Source: Minisyncoccota bacterium
GTDB taxonomy: Bacteria > Patescibacteriota > Microgenomatia > UBA1400 > PJMF01
NCBI GenBank assembly: GCA_012799795.1
Contig: JAAZKO010000076.1
Location: forward strand, 1 to 13,003
Reading direction: 5' to 3'
DNA: 13,003 nucleotides
Below, piece after piece: positions 6,043 through 12,944 of the stretch (positions within the stretch are counted from its first letter, which is position 1; each line of letters begins with the position of its first letter). The notes under the pieces are model-generated. The model was not told where the DNA came from and searched no databases. It worked only from the letters and a program-made list of their open reading frames with translations. Both the position numbers and the translations under genes were made by a program.

Positions 6043-6552
6043 ATGAAAAAATTTTTAATTAGCCTTATTTCTTTATTAATTGTTTTTCCACTGCTTTTCA
6101 GTACTAAGGTAAAAGCGGCAGCCTTACAAATTACGGGTTTAGGCACATTGGATCTTACTGGTTTAGATTTGGGTGGAAGTTTAAAGACTTATACCTATTC
6201 TGGTGGAACTTTTGCACTAACTGGTTTGGCTTCACCTTCTGCTACTATTTCCGTTATTATTGACGACTCAACTCAAACGGCTACTGCAGATGAGGAGGGT
6301 GGTTGGAGTACTTTGCTTTCGTCTTTAACTGAAGGAAAACACCAGCTTAATTTAGCTTCAGGTGCAGAAACTTTAGATTTTGTGTTAACAGTGGGTGCAG
6401 AAGGTAGTGAAAGTGCCGAAGTTGAAGCAAGTGCCACTACTAGCACTAAAACCTTACCAGCAGCTGGTTCTACCACTAACAGCCTGTTGTTTTTAGCTTT
6501 TGCCATGTTAAGCGTGGGTTTGGGCTTGATAATTAGAGCAAAACAATCTTAA
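6043..6552 (+). CDS. Secreted Ig-like surface protein with LPAAG sorting signal
   Basis: A 169-residue secreted protein. Residues 1-25 form a signal peptide (MKKF, a hydrophobic core, then a VKAAA cleavage region). Residues about 50-120 form one Ig-like beta-sandwich of the kind found in repeated surface adhesins (LTGLASPSATISVIIDD, TATADEEGGWST, EGKHQL). A serine/threonine/alanine-rich linker (121-137) leads to LPAAG, a hydrophobic stretch LLFLAFAMLSVGLGLII and a basic tail RAKQS. That is the tripartite layout of a sortase substrate, with alanine in place of the usual threonine of LPxTG. The role is unknown, perhaps an attachment or envelope protein. No sortase gene is in view. A paralog with a broken tail lies at 12321. 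Confidence 0.78.
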   Translation: MKKFLISLISLLIVFPLLFSTKVKAAALQITGLGTLDLTGLDLGGSLKTYTYSGGTFALTGLASPSATISVIIDDSTQTATADEEGGWSTLLSSLTEGKHQLNLASGAETLDFVLTVGAEGSESAEVEASATTSTKTLPAAGSTTNSLLFLAFAMLSVGLGLIIRAKQS

Positions 6553-6559
6553 TTTGCTT

Positions 6560-7624
6560 ATGTCTGAAATTAACTCTGATGAAATTCTAAATCAGGAGCT
6601 TGATGAATTACGAGCCAAGACTGAACAGGTTCAACTCCCTGAAGAATTATTGTTAAAACTTAAAAAAGAATTAGTTTTTCTAGAACGAAGTATAAAATTA
6701 GGTAATTATGATGAGAAATATGACAAGGTTTCTCGTTATTTAGATTGGGTAACTAAGATACCATTTGGTCAAAAAAGTGAAGATACTTTAGATATTCAAA
6801 TGGCTAAAACAGTTTTTGATAAACATCATTATGGTTTAAAAGAAGTCAAAGATCGATTTTTAGAATATCTAGCTATCCTCAATTTACAAAAACAAAATTT
6901 TACTGATCAAGAATTTTCTGCACCAATCTTACTTTTAGTCGGTTTGGTGGGTACGGGGAAAACTACTTTTGCCTATTCTCTAGCCGAAGCACTTAATCGT
7001 CAGCTATTACGTATCCCAGTTGGAGGAATGGCTTCTGCCAAGGAATTACGCGGTGAATCGCGTTTAATTTTGGAGGCTCAACCAGGAGCTGTCATTCAGG
7101 GTTTGTGTAATGCACAAACAATGAATCCAGTGATTTTACTTGATGAAATTGATCGTTCAGCGGATGAAGCTAATAATGACATTATGGGAGTCTTAGTTGA
7201 ATTATTAGATCCTGCGCAAAACCATGCTTTTGTAGACAATTATATTAATTATCCAGTAGATTTAAGTCAGGCAATTTTCATTGCCACCTGTAACAATACT
7301 AGACGTATTTCCGCTGCGGTACTCGATCGTATGGAAAGAATTGATATGCCATCTTATAGCGATGAAGAAAAAATAGTGATCGCTAAAAAATATATTTTAC
7401 CTGAAATTATTAAGGAAGCTGGTCTAAAAGAAAAACAGCTAAAGATCGATGAAGCTGTTTGGCCAAAATTAGTTAGGCCCTTAGGTTTTGATGCGGGAGT
7501 GCGTACACTGCAACGAACACTTAAAGGTGCAGTGAGAAAAGCAGCTAGAATTATTGTAGAACGTGATTTTGAAGAAGTAGTAATTAAGCCAGATAATTTT
7601 AAGATTTTTCTACCTAGTTATTAG
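6560..7624 (+). CDS. Lon-like AAA+ ATPase lacking the protease domain
   Basis: A 354-residue protein that aligns with the central ATPase module of Lon. The lead-in helices contain RYLDWVTKIPFG and HHYGLKEVKDRFLEYLAI. They are followed by Walker A GLVGTGKT (128-135), Walker B ILLDEID (192-198), sensor-1 CNN (244-246), arginine finger in LDRME (R257), and sensor-2 in GFDAGVRTLQR (R315). Bacterial Lon is about 800 residues. Here both the N-terminal substrate domain and the C-terminal serine-lysine protease domain are missing, and the coding sequence ends cleanly at the domain boundary with no remnant downstream. The pore-loop tyrosine (TYIGAMPG in Lon) is isoleucine 170 (LILEAQPG). It may act as an unfoldase, remodeller or partner of a separate protease. 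ATG 6560 is preferred to a TTG at 6554. Confidence 0.82.
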   Translation: MSEINSDEILNQELDELRAKTEQVQLPEELLLKLKKELVFLERSIKLGNYDEKYDKVSRYLDWVTKIPFGQKSEDTLDIQMAKTVFDKHHYGLKEVKDRFLEYLAILNLQKQNFTDQEFSAPILLLVGLVGTGKTTFAYSLAEALNRQLLRIPVGGMASAKELRGESRLILEAQPGAVIQGLCNAQTMNPVILLDEIDRSADEANNDIMGVLVELLDPAQNHAFVDNYINYPVDLSQAIFIATCNNTRRISAAVLDRMERIDMPSYSDEEKIVIAKKYILPEIIKEAGLKEKQLKIDEAVWPKLVRPLGFDAGVRTLQRTLKGAVRKAARIIVERDFEEVVIKPDNFKIFLPSY

Positions 7625-7628
7625 TCTG

Positions 7629-7637
7629 TGTTAAAAT
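7629..7637 (+). promoter_or_regulatory. Extended -10 promoter giving a leaderless glycosylase mRNA
   Basis: TGTTAAAAT is TG, one base, then TAAAAT. It ends six bases before ATG 7644, the same spacing as at rpiB, and no ribosome site is present. Confidence 0.5.
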
Positions 7638-7643
7638 TGCTAT

Positions 7644-8303
7644 ATGTCAAAGACTGATTTGCCAATGAAGGAAATGTTGCACGAGCTAAAAAACTTATCC
7701 AGTCTCCAGTCGTTTTTAGAAGATAATGTTTCTCAATTACCCTTAGTAAAAAGAGCCCAAGATATTGTGCAGGGTGAAGGCAGTCAAAATGCTGAGATCA
7801 TGCTAATTGGGGAAGCACCAGGATATCACGAATCTATTCAAAGACGACCATTTGTTGGTCGTTCGGGTCAATTATTACGCAAAACTCTTAAGGAAATTAA
7901 TTATCCAGCAGAAAAGGTTTTTATTAGCAATATTATTAAAGCGCGACCGCCTAATAATCGAGATCCCTCAGTACAAGAAATTTTAGCTTTTAAGCCTTTT
8001 TTAGATAAAGAGATTGAATTGATTAAACCAAAACTTGTTATTACTTTAGGGCGTTTTAGTATGGCAAAGTTTTTGGAGGGAGTAAAAATCTCACAGATTC
8101 ATGGTCGTTTACATAGTTTAAGATGGCAGAATCAAAACCTATTTATTTTGCCGATGTATCATCCAGCCGCAGCTTTACGATCCAGTCGAGTTAAAACATC
8201 TTTTATTGAAGATTTTAATAAAATTGAAAAAATTATAGACTGGATAGTAACTCAAGAAGAAACACTTATTTTTAAAAATCAATTAAGAGAGGAATTATTT
8301 TAA
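7644..8303 (+). CDS. Uracil-DNA glycosylase, family 4-type, without Fe-S cysteines
   Basis: A 219-residue protein of the uracil-DNA glycosylase superfamily, which removes uracil from DNA to begin base excision repair. Motifs of family 4 are clear: GEAPG (56-60), RRPFVGRSGQLL (67-78), SNIIKARPPNNRDP (95-108) and MYHPAAALRS (171-180), with H173 in the second active-site motif. Family 4 enzymes normally hold a 4Fe-4S cluster through four cysteines, but this protein has no cysteine at all. The KCRPP cysteine is A100, the next is F116, and the N-terminal pair is replaced in the QLPLVKR region (31-37). The fold may be stabilised otherwise. It starts 19 bases after the Lon-like gene behind its own -10, and RNase J begins one base after it. 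Confidence 0.85.
   Translation: MSKTDLPMKEMLHELKNLSSLQSFLEDNVSQLPLVKRAQDIVQGEGSQNAEIMLIGEAPGYHESIQRRPFVGRSGQLLRKTLKEINYPAEKVFISNIIKARPPNNRDPSVQEILAFKPFLDKEIELIKPKLVITLGRFSMAKFLEGVKISQIHGRLHSLRWQNQNLFILPMYHPAAALRSSRVKTSFIEDFNKIEKIIDWIVTQEETLIFKNQLREELF
8287..8294 (+). promoter_or_regulatory. Ribosome binding site for RNase J
   Basis: GAGAGGAA lies within the last codons of the glycosylase gene, ten bases before ATG 8305, so the two genes are probably translated from one mRNA. An AGGAGG at 8331-8336 before an in-frame ATG is internal to the conserved LGG motif and is not the start. Confidence 0.5.
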
Positions 8304-8304
8304 T

Positions 8305-9969
8305 ATGTCGAAACTCAAATTTTTAGCCTTAGGAGGCATGGGACGGGTTACCCAAAATCTTTACTTATATCAATATCAACAAGAAATTATATTAATAGAT
8401 TGCGGTATTGGTTTTCCAGATATCTATATGCCTGGAGTAGATGCCCTGATTCCAGACATCACTTATTTATTAAATCAAGTTGAAGCGGGAGCCAAAATCG
8501 TAGGCATGATTTTAAGCCACGGTCACGACGATCACATTGGAGCTTTACCTTATTTGTTACCAAATTTACCCGATTTTCCCATCTATGCTTCACCGCTGAC
8601 AGCTCAGTTTGCTCACGATCGTTTATTAGATAAGAAAGTTGATAGAAGCATTCAGGTATTAAGTGATCGACAAAATTTAGCCTTAGGTCAATATTTTAAA
8701 TTTCAATTTATTGCCATTACCCATTCAATACCAGACACTAAACATATTTTATTAGAAACTCCAGTGGGTAAAATTTATCATGGTAGTGATTTTAAATTAG
8801 ACAAACATCCGGTAGACGGTCGTTTGAGTGATATGGATTTTATTGAGCAAATTGGTCGGGATGATAATTTATTAATGGCTTGTTTAGATTGTTTACGAGT
8901 AGAAAGAGATTCTTGGACTCCTTCTGAGTCAACTGTAGGACCTGCCTTATTGAGAGAAATGAAAGATGTCGAAGGCAAAGTTTTGGTAACTCTAATGAGC
9001 TCGCATTTGCACCGAATTCAACAAACAATTGATGCTTGTAAACAATTAGGTAGAAAAGTTGTTTTTGTTGGCCGCAGTGTAGAGCAAAATATCAAATCAG
9101 CTGCTCAATCAAAAAGCTTGAATGTTCCGCAAGGCTTATTAATAGATAAGAAAAAGATGAAGCAAATTCCAGACAATAAACTGTGTATTATTATTGCTGG
9201 AAGCCAGGGTCAGGAAGGTTCGTCTTTGGTCAGAGCTGTTTATGGGGATCATCAAATAGTCCAAATTAGCAATCATGATAAAGTTATTTTTTCAGCTGAT
9301 GTTATTCCGGGTAATGAGATTCCTTATTATTCGGCTATCGATCAATTAGCAGCTGATGAAGTAGACGTTGTTTATCCAGATATTCGTCCTGATATTCATC
9401 GTTCAGGTCATGCTAGTCGTGTCGAGCAAGAATTAATTTTAAAATTACTTAAACCCAAGTTTGTGATGCCCATTGGCGGTGCTGATCGACACCGATCTTT
9501 ATTTAAAAAAATAGTAGCCAAGCCCTTGTCTTATCAAGATTGGCAAATTTTGTTGCCAAAAACTGGCGAAATTTTAGAAATTGATCAGCAAAGAGTTTCA
9601 GTAGCTCAACGAATATCTCTCTCTGCAAAAATCATTGATGGTTTAGGCATAGGTGATGTTGGTCCCATTGTTTTATCTGATCGCTTGAATTTGTCTAAAG
9701 CGGGTATTATTGTCTTAATTTTACCTAGGTTTAAGAAAAAATTTGATTTTAATAAAATGCAAGTCATTTCTCGAGGCTTTGTTTTTATGAAAGAGGCTGA
9801 TGAAGTAATTAAATATATTAAAAAAGAAACGATCTCTATTATTCAAGGTTTAGGAAAAAACGTTAAAGATGAAGAATTAAAACACCGTTTGGAAAAGCGT
9901 TTGGCTCGTCGTTTATTTAAAATAATCCGTCGCGAACCAATGATCTTGTCAGTGATTTGGGACTCTTAA
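8305..9969 (+). CDS. rnj: Ribonuclease J (metallo-beta-lactamase/beta-CASP)
   Basis: A 554-residue RNase J, normal in length, which degrades and matures RNA in the cytosol as a 5'-3' exonuclease and endonuclease. The metallo-beta-lactamase part shows LALGGMG (7-13), SHGHDDHIGALP (71-82, ligands H72, H74, D76, H77), H140 and GSDFKLD (D162). The beta-CASP part shows VVFVGRS (252-258), AGSQGQEGS (298-306) and RSGHAS (H369). The C-terminal domain has DGLGIGDVGPIVLSDR. Two changes stand out: the GEIGKN after LGGxG is RVTQN, and the motif C HGE is GGA (391-393), removing the usual histidine ligand. H396 is nearby. The altered motif may be normal for this lineage. It follows the glycosylase gene by one base. 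Confidence 0.9.
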   Translation: MSKLKFLALGGMGRVTQNLYLYQYQQEIILIDCGIGFPDIYMPGVDALIPDITYLLNQVEAGAKIVGMILSHGHDDHIGALPYLLPNLPDFPIYASPLTAQFAHDRLLDKKVDRSIQVLSDRQNLALGQYFKFQFIAITHSIPDTKHILLETPVGKIYHGSDFKLDKHPVDGRLSDMDFIEQIGRDDNLLMACLDCLRVERDSWTPSESTVGPALLREMKDVEGKVLVTLMSSHLHRIQQTIDACKQLGRKVVFVGRSVEQNIKSAAQSKSLNVPQGLLIDKKKMKQIPDNKLCIIIAGSQGQEGSSLVRAVYGDHQIVQISNHDKVIFSADVIPGNEIPYYSAIDQLAADEVDVVYPDIRPDIHRSGHASRVEQELILKLLKPKFVMPIGGADRHRSLFKKIVAKPLSYQDWQILLPKTGEILEIDQQRVSVAQRISLSAKIIDGLGIGDVGPIVLSDRLNLSKAGIIVLILPRFKKKFDFNKMQVISRGFVFMKEADEVIKYIKKETISIIQGLGKNVKDEELKHRLEKRLARRLFKIIRREPMILSVIWDS

Positions 9970-9999
9970 TGATTAAAAAATTATTATTTTTTAGCCTTA

Positions 10000-10032
10000 C
10001 TGCTTGCAGTTTCAAGACTTTTGTTCTTAAAT
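10000..10032 (+). promoter_or_regulatory. Candidate ftsK promoter with overlapping inverted repeat
   Basis: TTGCAG (10004-10009) is followed after 17 bases by TTAAAT (10027-10032). The -35 lies in ACTGC-TT-GCAGT (9999-10010), a short perfect inverted repeat that could bind a regulator. Predicted start is near 10039. No ribosome site precedes ATG 10057. Confidence 0.35.
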
Positions 10033-10056
10033 AGAAGTAAATAATCTGATCAAAAT

Positions 10057-12246
10057 ATGGCAAAAAGAAAGTCCCGTCGTAAAAAACGTAAAGCGATTCG
10101 CCTGAAAATGCGGGCTGACACCACCTATTCCATAGTAGCAGTTTTACTCATCATGTTTGGTAGTTTAGTTTTGCTATCTTTTACTGGACAAGGACAGTGG
10201 TTGATAGCATTAAATAATTTTTTGGCAGATAAACTTGGCCTATCAATGTTATTTTTACCATTTGTTTTTATTGCTTCTGGTTTAGTGATGATTCGTAGTA
10301 AGCACGCTTGGTCAAAGCCCACTATTTTACTTGGTGTTATTGTGATGATGATTGGCTCCATGGGAGTATCGCGGAGTGGTGAAATTGGTATTAATATTTT
10401 TAATAATTTAGCCAAATTAATTAGTGTTCTGGGGAGTTATATATTTTTTTCCACTCTAACTATTATTGGTTTTTTGATTCTTTCACAAAGTTCTTTAACT
10501 GATTTAGTTAATGCCGTGAGTAAATTTATTGCTAAAAAACGCCAAAAGAAATTGGGCAAAAAAGAGGCTAAAACTCTTGATAAAGATGTGACCGATCAAG
10601 AAATTAAGAAATCTAAACACTTTTTCATTCCAAAATTAGCTTTTGGTAAGAAGGGCTTGAAAAAAGGTGATGATTATAATGAAGAGATCGAGCACGATCA
10701 AACTACTGGCACAGCAGTTTTAACTGAGAAAAAGGTAAGCGATGAAAAACTTCCTTCAACTAGTTTGGATGGTGAAGAGGCACTTAATGCTTCTTCAATG
10801 CCAATGATTTGGGATTATCCTCCATTATCTCTATTGACTGTTGAAAAAGGAGCTAAGGCCGACCGAGGTGATATAAAATCCAATGCGCAGATTATTGAAA
10901 ATACATTAGATTCTTTTGGTATTAATGCCAAAGTGGTGGAATACAATCCGGGTCCAGCTGTTACCCAGTATTGTTTAGAAATTAGTCAGGGGACGCGTTT
11001 ATCCAAGATTACTGCCCTGTCAACTGATTTAGCTTTAGCTTTAGCCGCACCCACCGGTCAAGTAAGAATTGAAGCGCCGATTCCCGGTCGTAATTTGGTA
11101 GGAGTAGAAGTGCCAAACCATAGTGCAGAGATCGTGCCCCTCAAAACAATGTTATCTTCGCCAGTGCTCAAAAAGCATCCTTCTAAATTGGCAGTGAGTT
11201 TAGGTGTTGATGTGGCTGGAAAACCAATTGTGGCAGATATAACGGATATGCCTCATCTTTTGATTGCTGGCGCAACTGGTTCAGGAAAATCAGTTTGTGT
11301 TAATGCATTTTTGTGTTCAATTTTATTTAGAGCTACTCCAGAGGAAGTAAAACTAATTTTAGTTGATCCAAAGCGGGTTGAACTCGGTAAATATCGAGAC
11401 ATTCCTCATTTGTTAACCCCTGTAATTCACGAGCCAGACAAGGTGATTTCTGCTCTTAAATGGGCAGTCGAATTAATGGAAAAACGCTATAAGCTTTTGA
11501 ATGAAGTTGGAGTGCGTTCAATTCGTGATTACAACGAATTAGCCGGTTTAGCTACCATGCCAAATATTGTGATTGTGATTGATGAAATGGCCGATATTAT
11601 GTTATTTGCTCCAAAAGAAGTGGAAGACAATGTGACTCGTATTGCGCAAATGGCTCGAGCAATTGGCATTCATCTTGTCTTGGCTACTCAAAGACCGTCT
11701 GTAGACGTAATTACTGGTTTGATTAAGGCTAATATGCCAACCAGAATTGCTTTCAATGTTTCTAGCGTGACTGATAGCCGAGTCATATTAGATACCCCAG
11801 GAGCAGAGAAACTTTTAGGTAAAGGAGATATGCTTTATCTTTCACCTGACAGAGCTAAACCAGCCCGTATCCAAGGGACTTTTGTTGCTTCGAAAGAAAT
11901 AGATCGATTAATGGACTTCCTTAGATCACAAGGCAAAAAGCCAAATTATGAAGAAGATATTATTAGTAAATACCAAGTTAGCAAGGTAGGTGGCTCGGTT
12001 AATGTCAGTGTTAAAGGAGAGGCTGACCGGGACGAACTTTTTGATGAGGCAGTGCGGCTATTCTCAACTAGCGACACCGCCTCATCTAGTGCTATTCAAA
12101 GACATTTATCGGTCGGCTATGCTCGAGCAGCTAGAATCTTAGATCAATTGGAAGAAGCTGGTTTTGTTGGTCCAGCTCAGGGCAGTAAGGCAAGAGATGT
12201 TTTTAGGGGAAAATTTCAAGAACATTTAGCTACTAAAAATTTTTAA
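10057..12246 (+). CDS. ftsK: FtsK/SpoIIIE DNA translocase
   Basis: A 729-residue membrane-bound DNA pump that moves chromosome ends through the division septum. A very basic N-terminus (1-20) leads to four hydrophobic segments (about 22-42, 61-80, 88-104 and 122-143), then a charged linker to about residue 255. The motor holds Walker A GATGSGKS (405-412), the DPKRVEL motif, Walker B VIVIDEMAD with D509-E510, and ATQRPSVDVITG. The C-terminal gamma domain (about 660-725) is a winged helix (DELFDEAVRLF, SAIQRHLSVGYARAARILDQLEEAGFVGPAQGSKARDV) that normally reads oriented DNA sequences and contacts the XerCD recombinase. All parts are present, so it is probably functional. The final residues, GKFQEHLATKNF, are echoed 624 bases downstream. 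Confidence 0.93.
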   Translation: MAKRKSRRKKRKAIRLKMRADTTYSIVAVLLIMFGSLVLLSFTGQGQWLIALNNFLADKLGLSMLFLPFVFIASGLVMIRSKHAWSKPTILLGVIVMMIGSMGVSRSGEIGINIFNNLAKLISVLGSYIFFSTLTIIGFLILSQSSLTDLVNAVSKFIAKKRQKKLGKKEAKTLDKDVTDQEIKKSKHFFIPKLAFGKKGLKKGDDYNEEIEHDQTTGTAVLTEKKVSDEKLPSTSLDGEEALNASSMPMIWDYPPLSLLTVEKGAKADRGDIKSNAQIIENTLDSFGINAKVVEYNPGPAVTQYCLEISQGTRLSKITALSTDLALALAAPTGQVRIEAPIPGRNLVGVEVPNHSAEIVPLKTMLSSPVLKKHPSKLAVSLGVDVAGKPIVADITDMPHLLIAGATGSGKSVCVNAFLCSILFRATPEEVKLILVDPKRVELGKYRDIPHLLTPVIHEPDKVISALKWAVELMEKRYKLLNEVGVRSIRDYNELAGLATMPNIVIVIDEMADIMLFAPKEVEDNVTRIAQMARAIGIHLVLATQRPSVDVITGLIKANMPTRIAFNVSSVTDSRVILDTPGAEKLLGKGDMLYLSPDRAKPARIQGTFVASKEIDRLMDFLRSQGKKPNYEEDIISKYQVSKVGGSVNVSVKGEADRDELFDEAVRLFSTSDTASSSAIQRHLSVGYARAARILDQLEEAGFVGPAQGSKARDVFRGKFQEHLATKNF
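12208..12229 (+). repeat. Direct repeat copy 1, inside the ftsK 3' end
   Basis: This 22-base stretch encodes GKFQEHL near the end of FtsK. It recurs at 12832-12853 with only two mismatches (20 of 22 identical), in the same orientation. Confidence 0.6.
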
Positions 12247-12302
12247 TTATTGATAAATTAGTTAGTAACAACCCAAAAGAGTTGATTATTTATTTAAAAA
12301 AA

Positions 12303-12318
12303 TGTTAGACTGGAGAAG
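12303..12318 (+). promoter_or_regulatory. Extended -10/leader element of the second surface-protein gene
   Basis: TGTTAGACTGGAGAAG holds an extended -10 (TGT, TAGACT) followed by GGAGAAG, a good ribosome site, just before ATG 12321. A -35 TTGATT (12282-12287) lies 18 bases upstream. It matches the element before 6043. Confidence 0.55.
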
Positions 12319-12320
12319 AG

Positions 12321-12704
12321 ATGAAAAAAATCACCAAAACCATAATTTTAGGCATTTTATTTTTATTTATTTTTTTAATCAAGCCATCAATTGTTAAAGC
12401 TTTAACGATTGATGCTATTGGTGGCAATGATTCAATTAGTGGCTTGGGAACGACAGTCACTAGTTATGAAACCACTTTGACGACTTTTACAGTAACAGGC
12501 ACTGCTAGTCCTAATGCTGAGGTGGTGGTAACACTGGCTGACTTGAGTCAGACTGATACAGCAGATGTGTCTGGCAATTGGGTAGTAAATTTTTCTAGTG
12601 TTGCTTATGGAGCAAATACTTTAACAGTAACTTCTGCTGGAGAGTCCTTAAGTTTAGTAATTAATGTGGCCGAAGTGGCTTCTATGAGCACCGTTGATGA
12701 TTAA
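12321..12704 (+). CDS. Secreted Ig-like surface protein cut off before its anchor
   Basis: A 127-residue paralog of the protein at 6043. It has a signal peptide (MKKITK, a hydrophobic core, cleavage near VKA, residues 1-27) and one Ig-like domain (about 52-115: VTGTASPNAEVVVTLAD, DTADVSGNWVVNF, GANTLTV). The alignment with the paralog runs through the whole domain. The reading frame stops at TAA 12702-12704, but the same frame continues at once with ETLPEAG, a hydrophobic segment and KSRD, which is a complete sorting signal. As written, the product would be secreted and not anchored. This could be a recent nonsense mutation, strain variation, a sequencing or assembly error, or less likely readthrough. 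Confidence 0.75.
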   Translation: MKKITKTIILGILFLFIFLIKPSIVKALTIDAIGGNDSISGLGTTVTSYETTLTTFTVTGTASPNAEVVVTLADLSQTDTADVSGNWVVNFSSVAYGANTLTVTSAGESLSLVINVAEVASMSTVDD

Positions 12705-12806
12705 GAAACTCTACCAGAAGCTGGTAATTTAGAAAATACTATTATACTTTTTGCTTTTGGGATTTTAGTAGCAGGCTTGGGAATGTTATTGAAGTCTAGA
12801 GACTAA
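12705..12806 (+). pseudogene. Detached LPEAG sorting tail of the surface protein
   Basis: Directly after the stop, in the same frame, 33 codons encode ETLPEAGNLENT, a hydrophobic stretch (IILFAFGILVAGLGMLL) and the basic tail KSRD, ending at TAA 12804-12806. It matches the tail of the protein at 6043 (LPAAG, LLFLAFAMLSVGLGLII, RAK) in layout and hydrophobic pattern. There is no start codon to express it alone. Confidence 0.8.
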
Positions 12807-12825
12807 ATATTTTCAGTTACCCATT

Positions 12826-12885
12826 TTAAATGGAAAATTTCAGGAATATTTAGTAGGCAAAGAGCCATTTCGATTTTTTTTATAG
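12826..12885 (+). pseudogene. Possible vestige of an ftsK 3' end
   Basis: Read from 12826 this stretch encodes LNGKFQEYLVGKEPFRFFL and a TAG stop. FtsK ends in RGKFQEHLATKNF. The shared core is a 22-base repeat (12832-12853) identical to 12208-12229 at 20 positions. It has no start and no other coding signs. It may be the scar of a duplication, or of an insertion that displaced the original gene end. Confidence 0.4.
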
Positions 12886-12915
12886 AATTCTATAATTTAG
12901 ATGTGCTAAATTATA
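12880..12915 (+). promoter_or_regulatory. Overlapping palindromes around a -10 element
   Basis: TTATAGAATTCTATAA (12880-12895) is a perfect 16-base palindrome. Overlapping it, TATAATTTAG (12891-12900) and CTAAATTATA (12906-12915) form a perfect 10-base inverted repeat with the spacer ATGTG. TATAAT at 12891-12896 could be a -10 for the gene starting at 12945. Such stacked symmetry suggests operator sites for a dimeric repressor, although the AT-rich composition favours palindromes. Confidence 0.5.
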
Positions 12916-12944
12916 TAAACACATAAACATCAGATAAAAAATTT

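Noticed and set aside
6554..6559. TTG start for the Lon-like ATPase
   Set aside because: ATG 6560 is two codons on and far more likely; the TTG has no ribosome site either.
8331..8340. AGGAGG plus in-frame ATG as an internal RNase J start
   Set aside because: Starting there would remove the conserved LALGG motif; the sequence is explained by codons for LGGM.
9974..9993. AT-only hairpin after rnj as a terminator
   Set aside because: The stem has no G-C pairs and no separate T run beyond the stem, so it is too weak to call.
12702..12704. TAA as a reassigned sense codon
   Set aside because: TAA ends most of the other genes in the window, so recoding is not credible.
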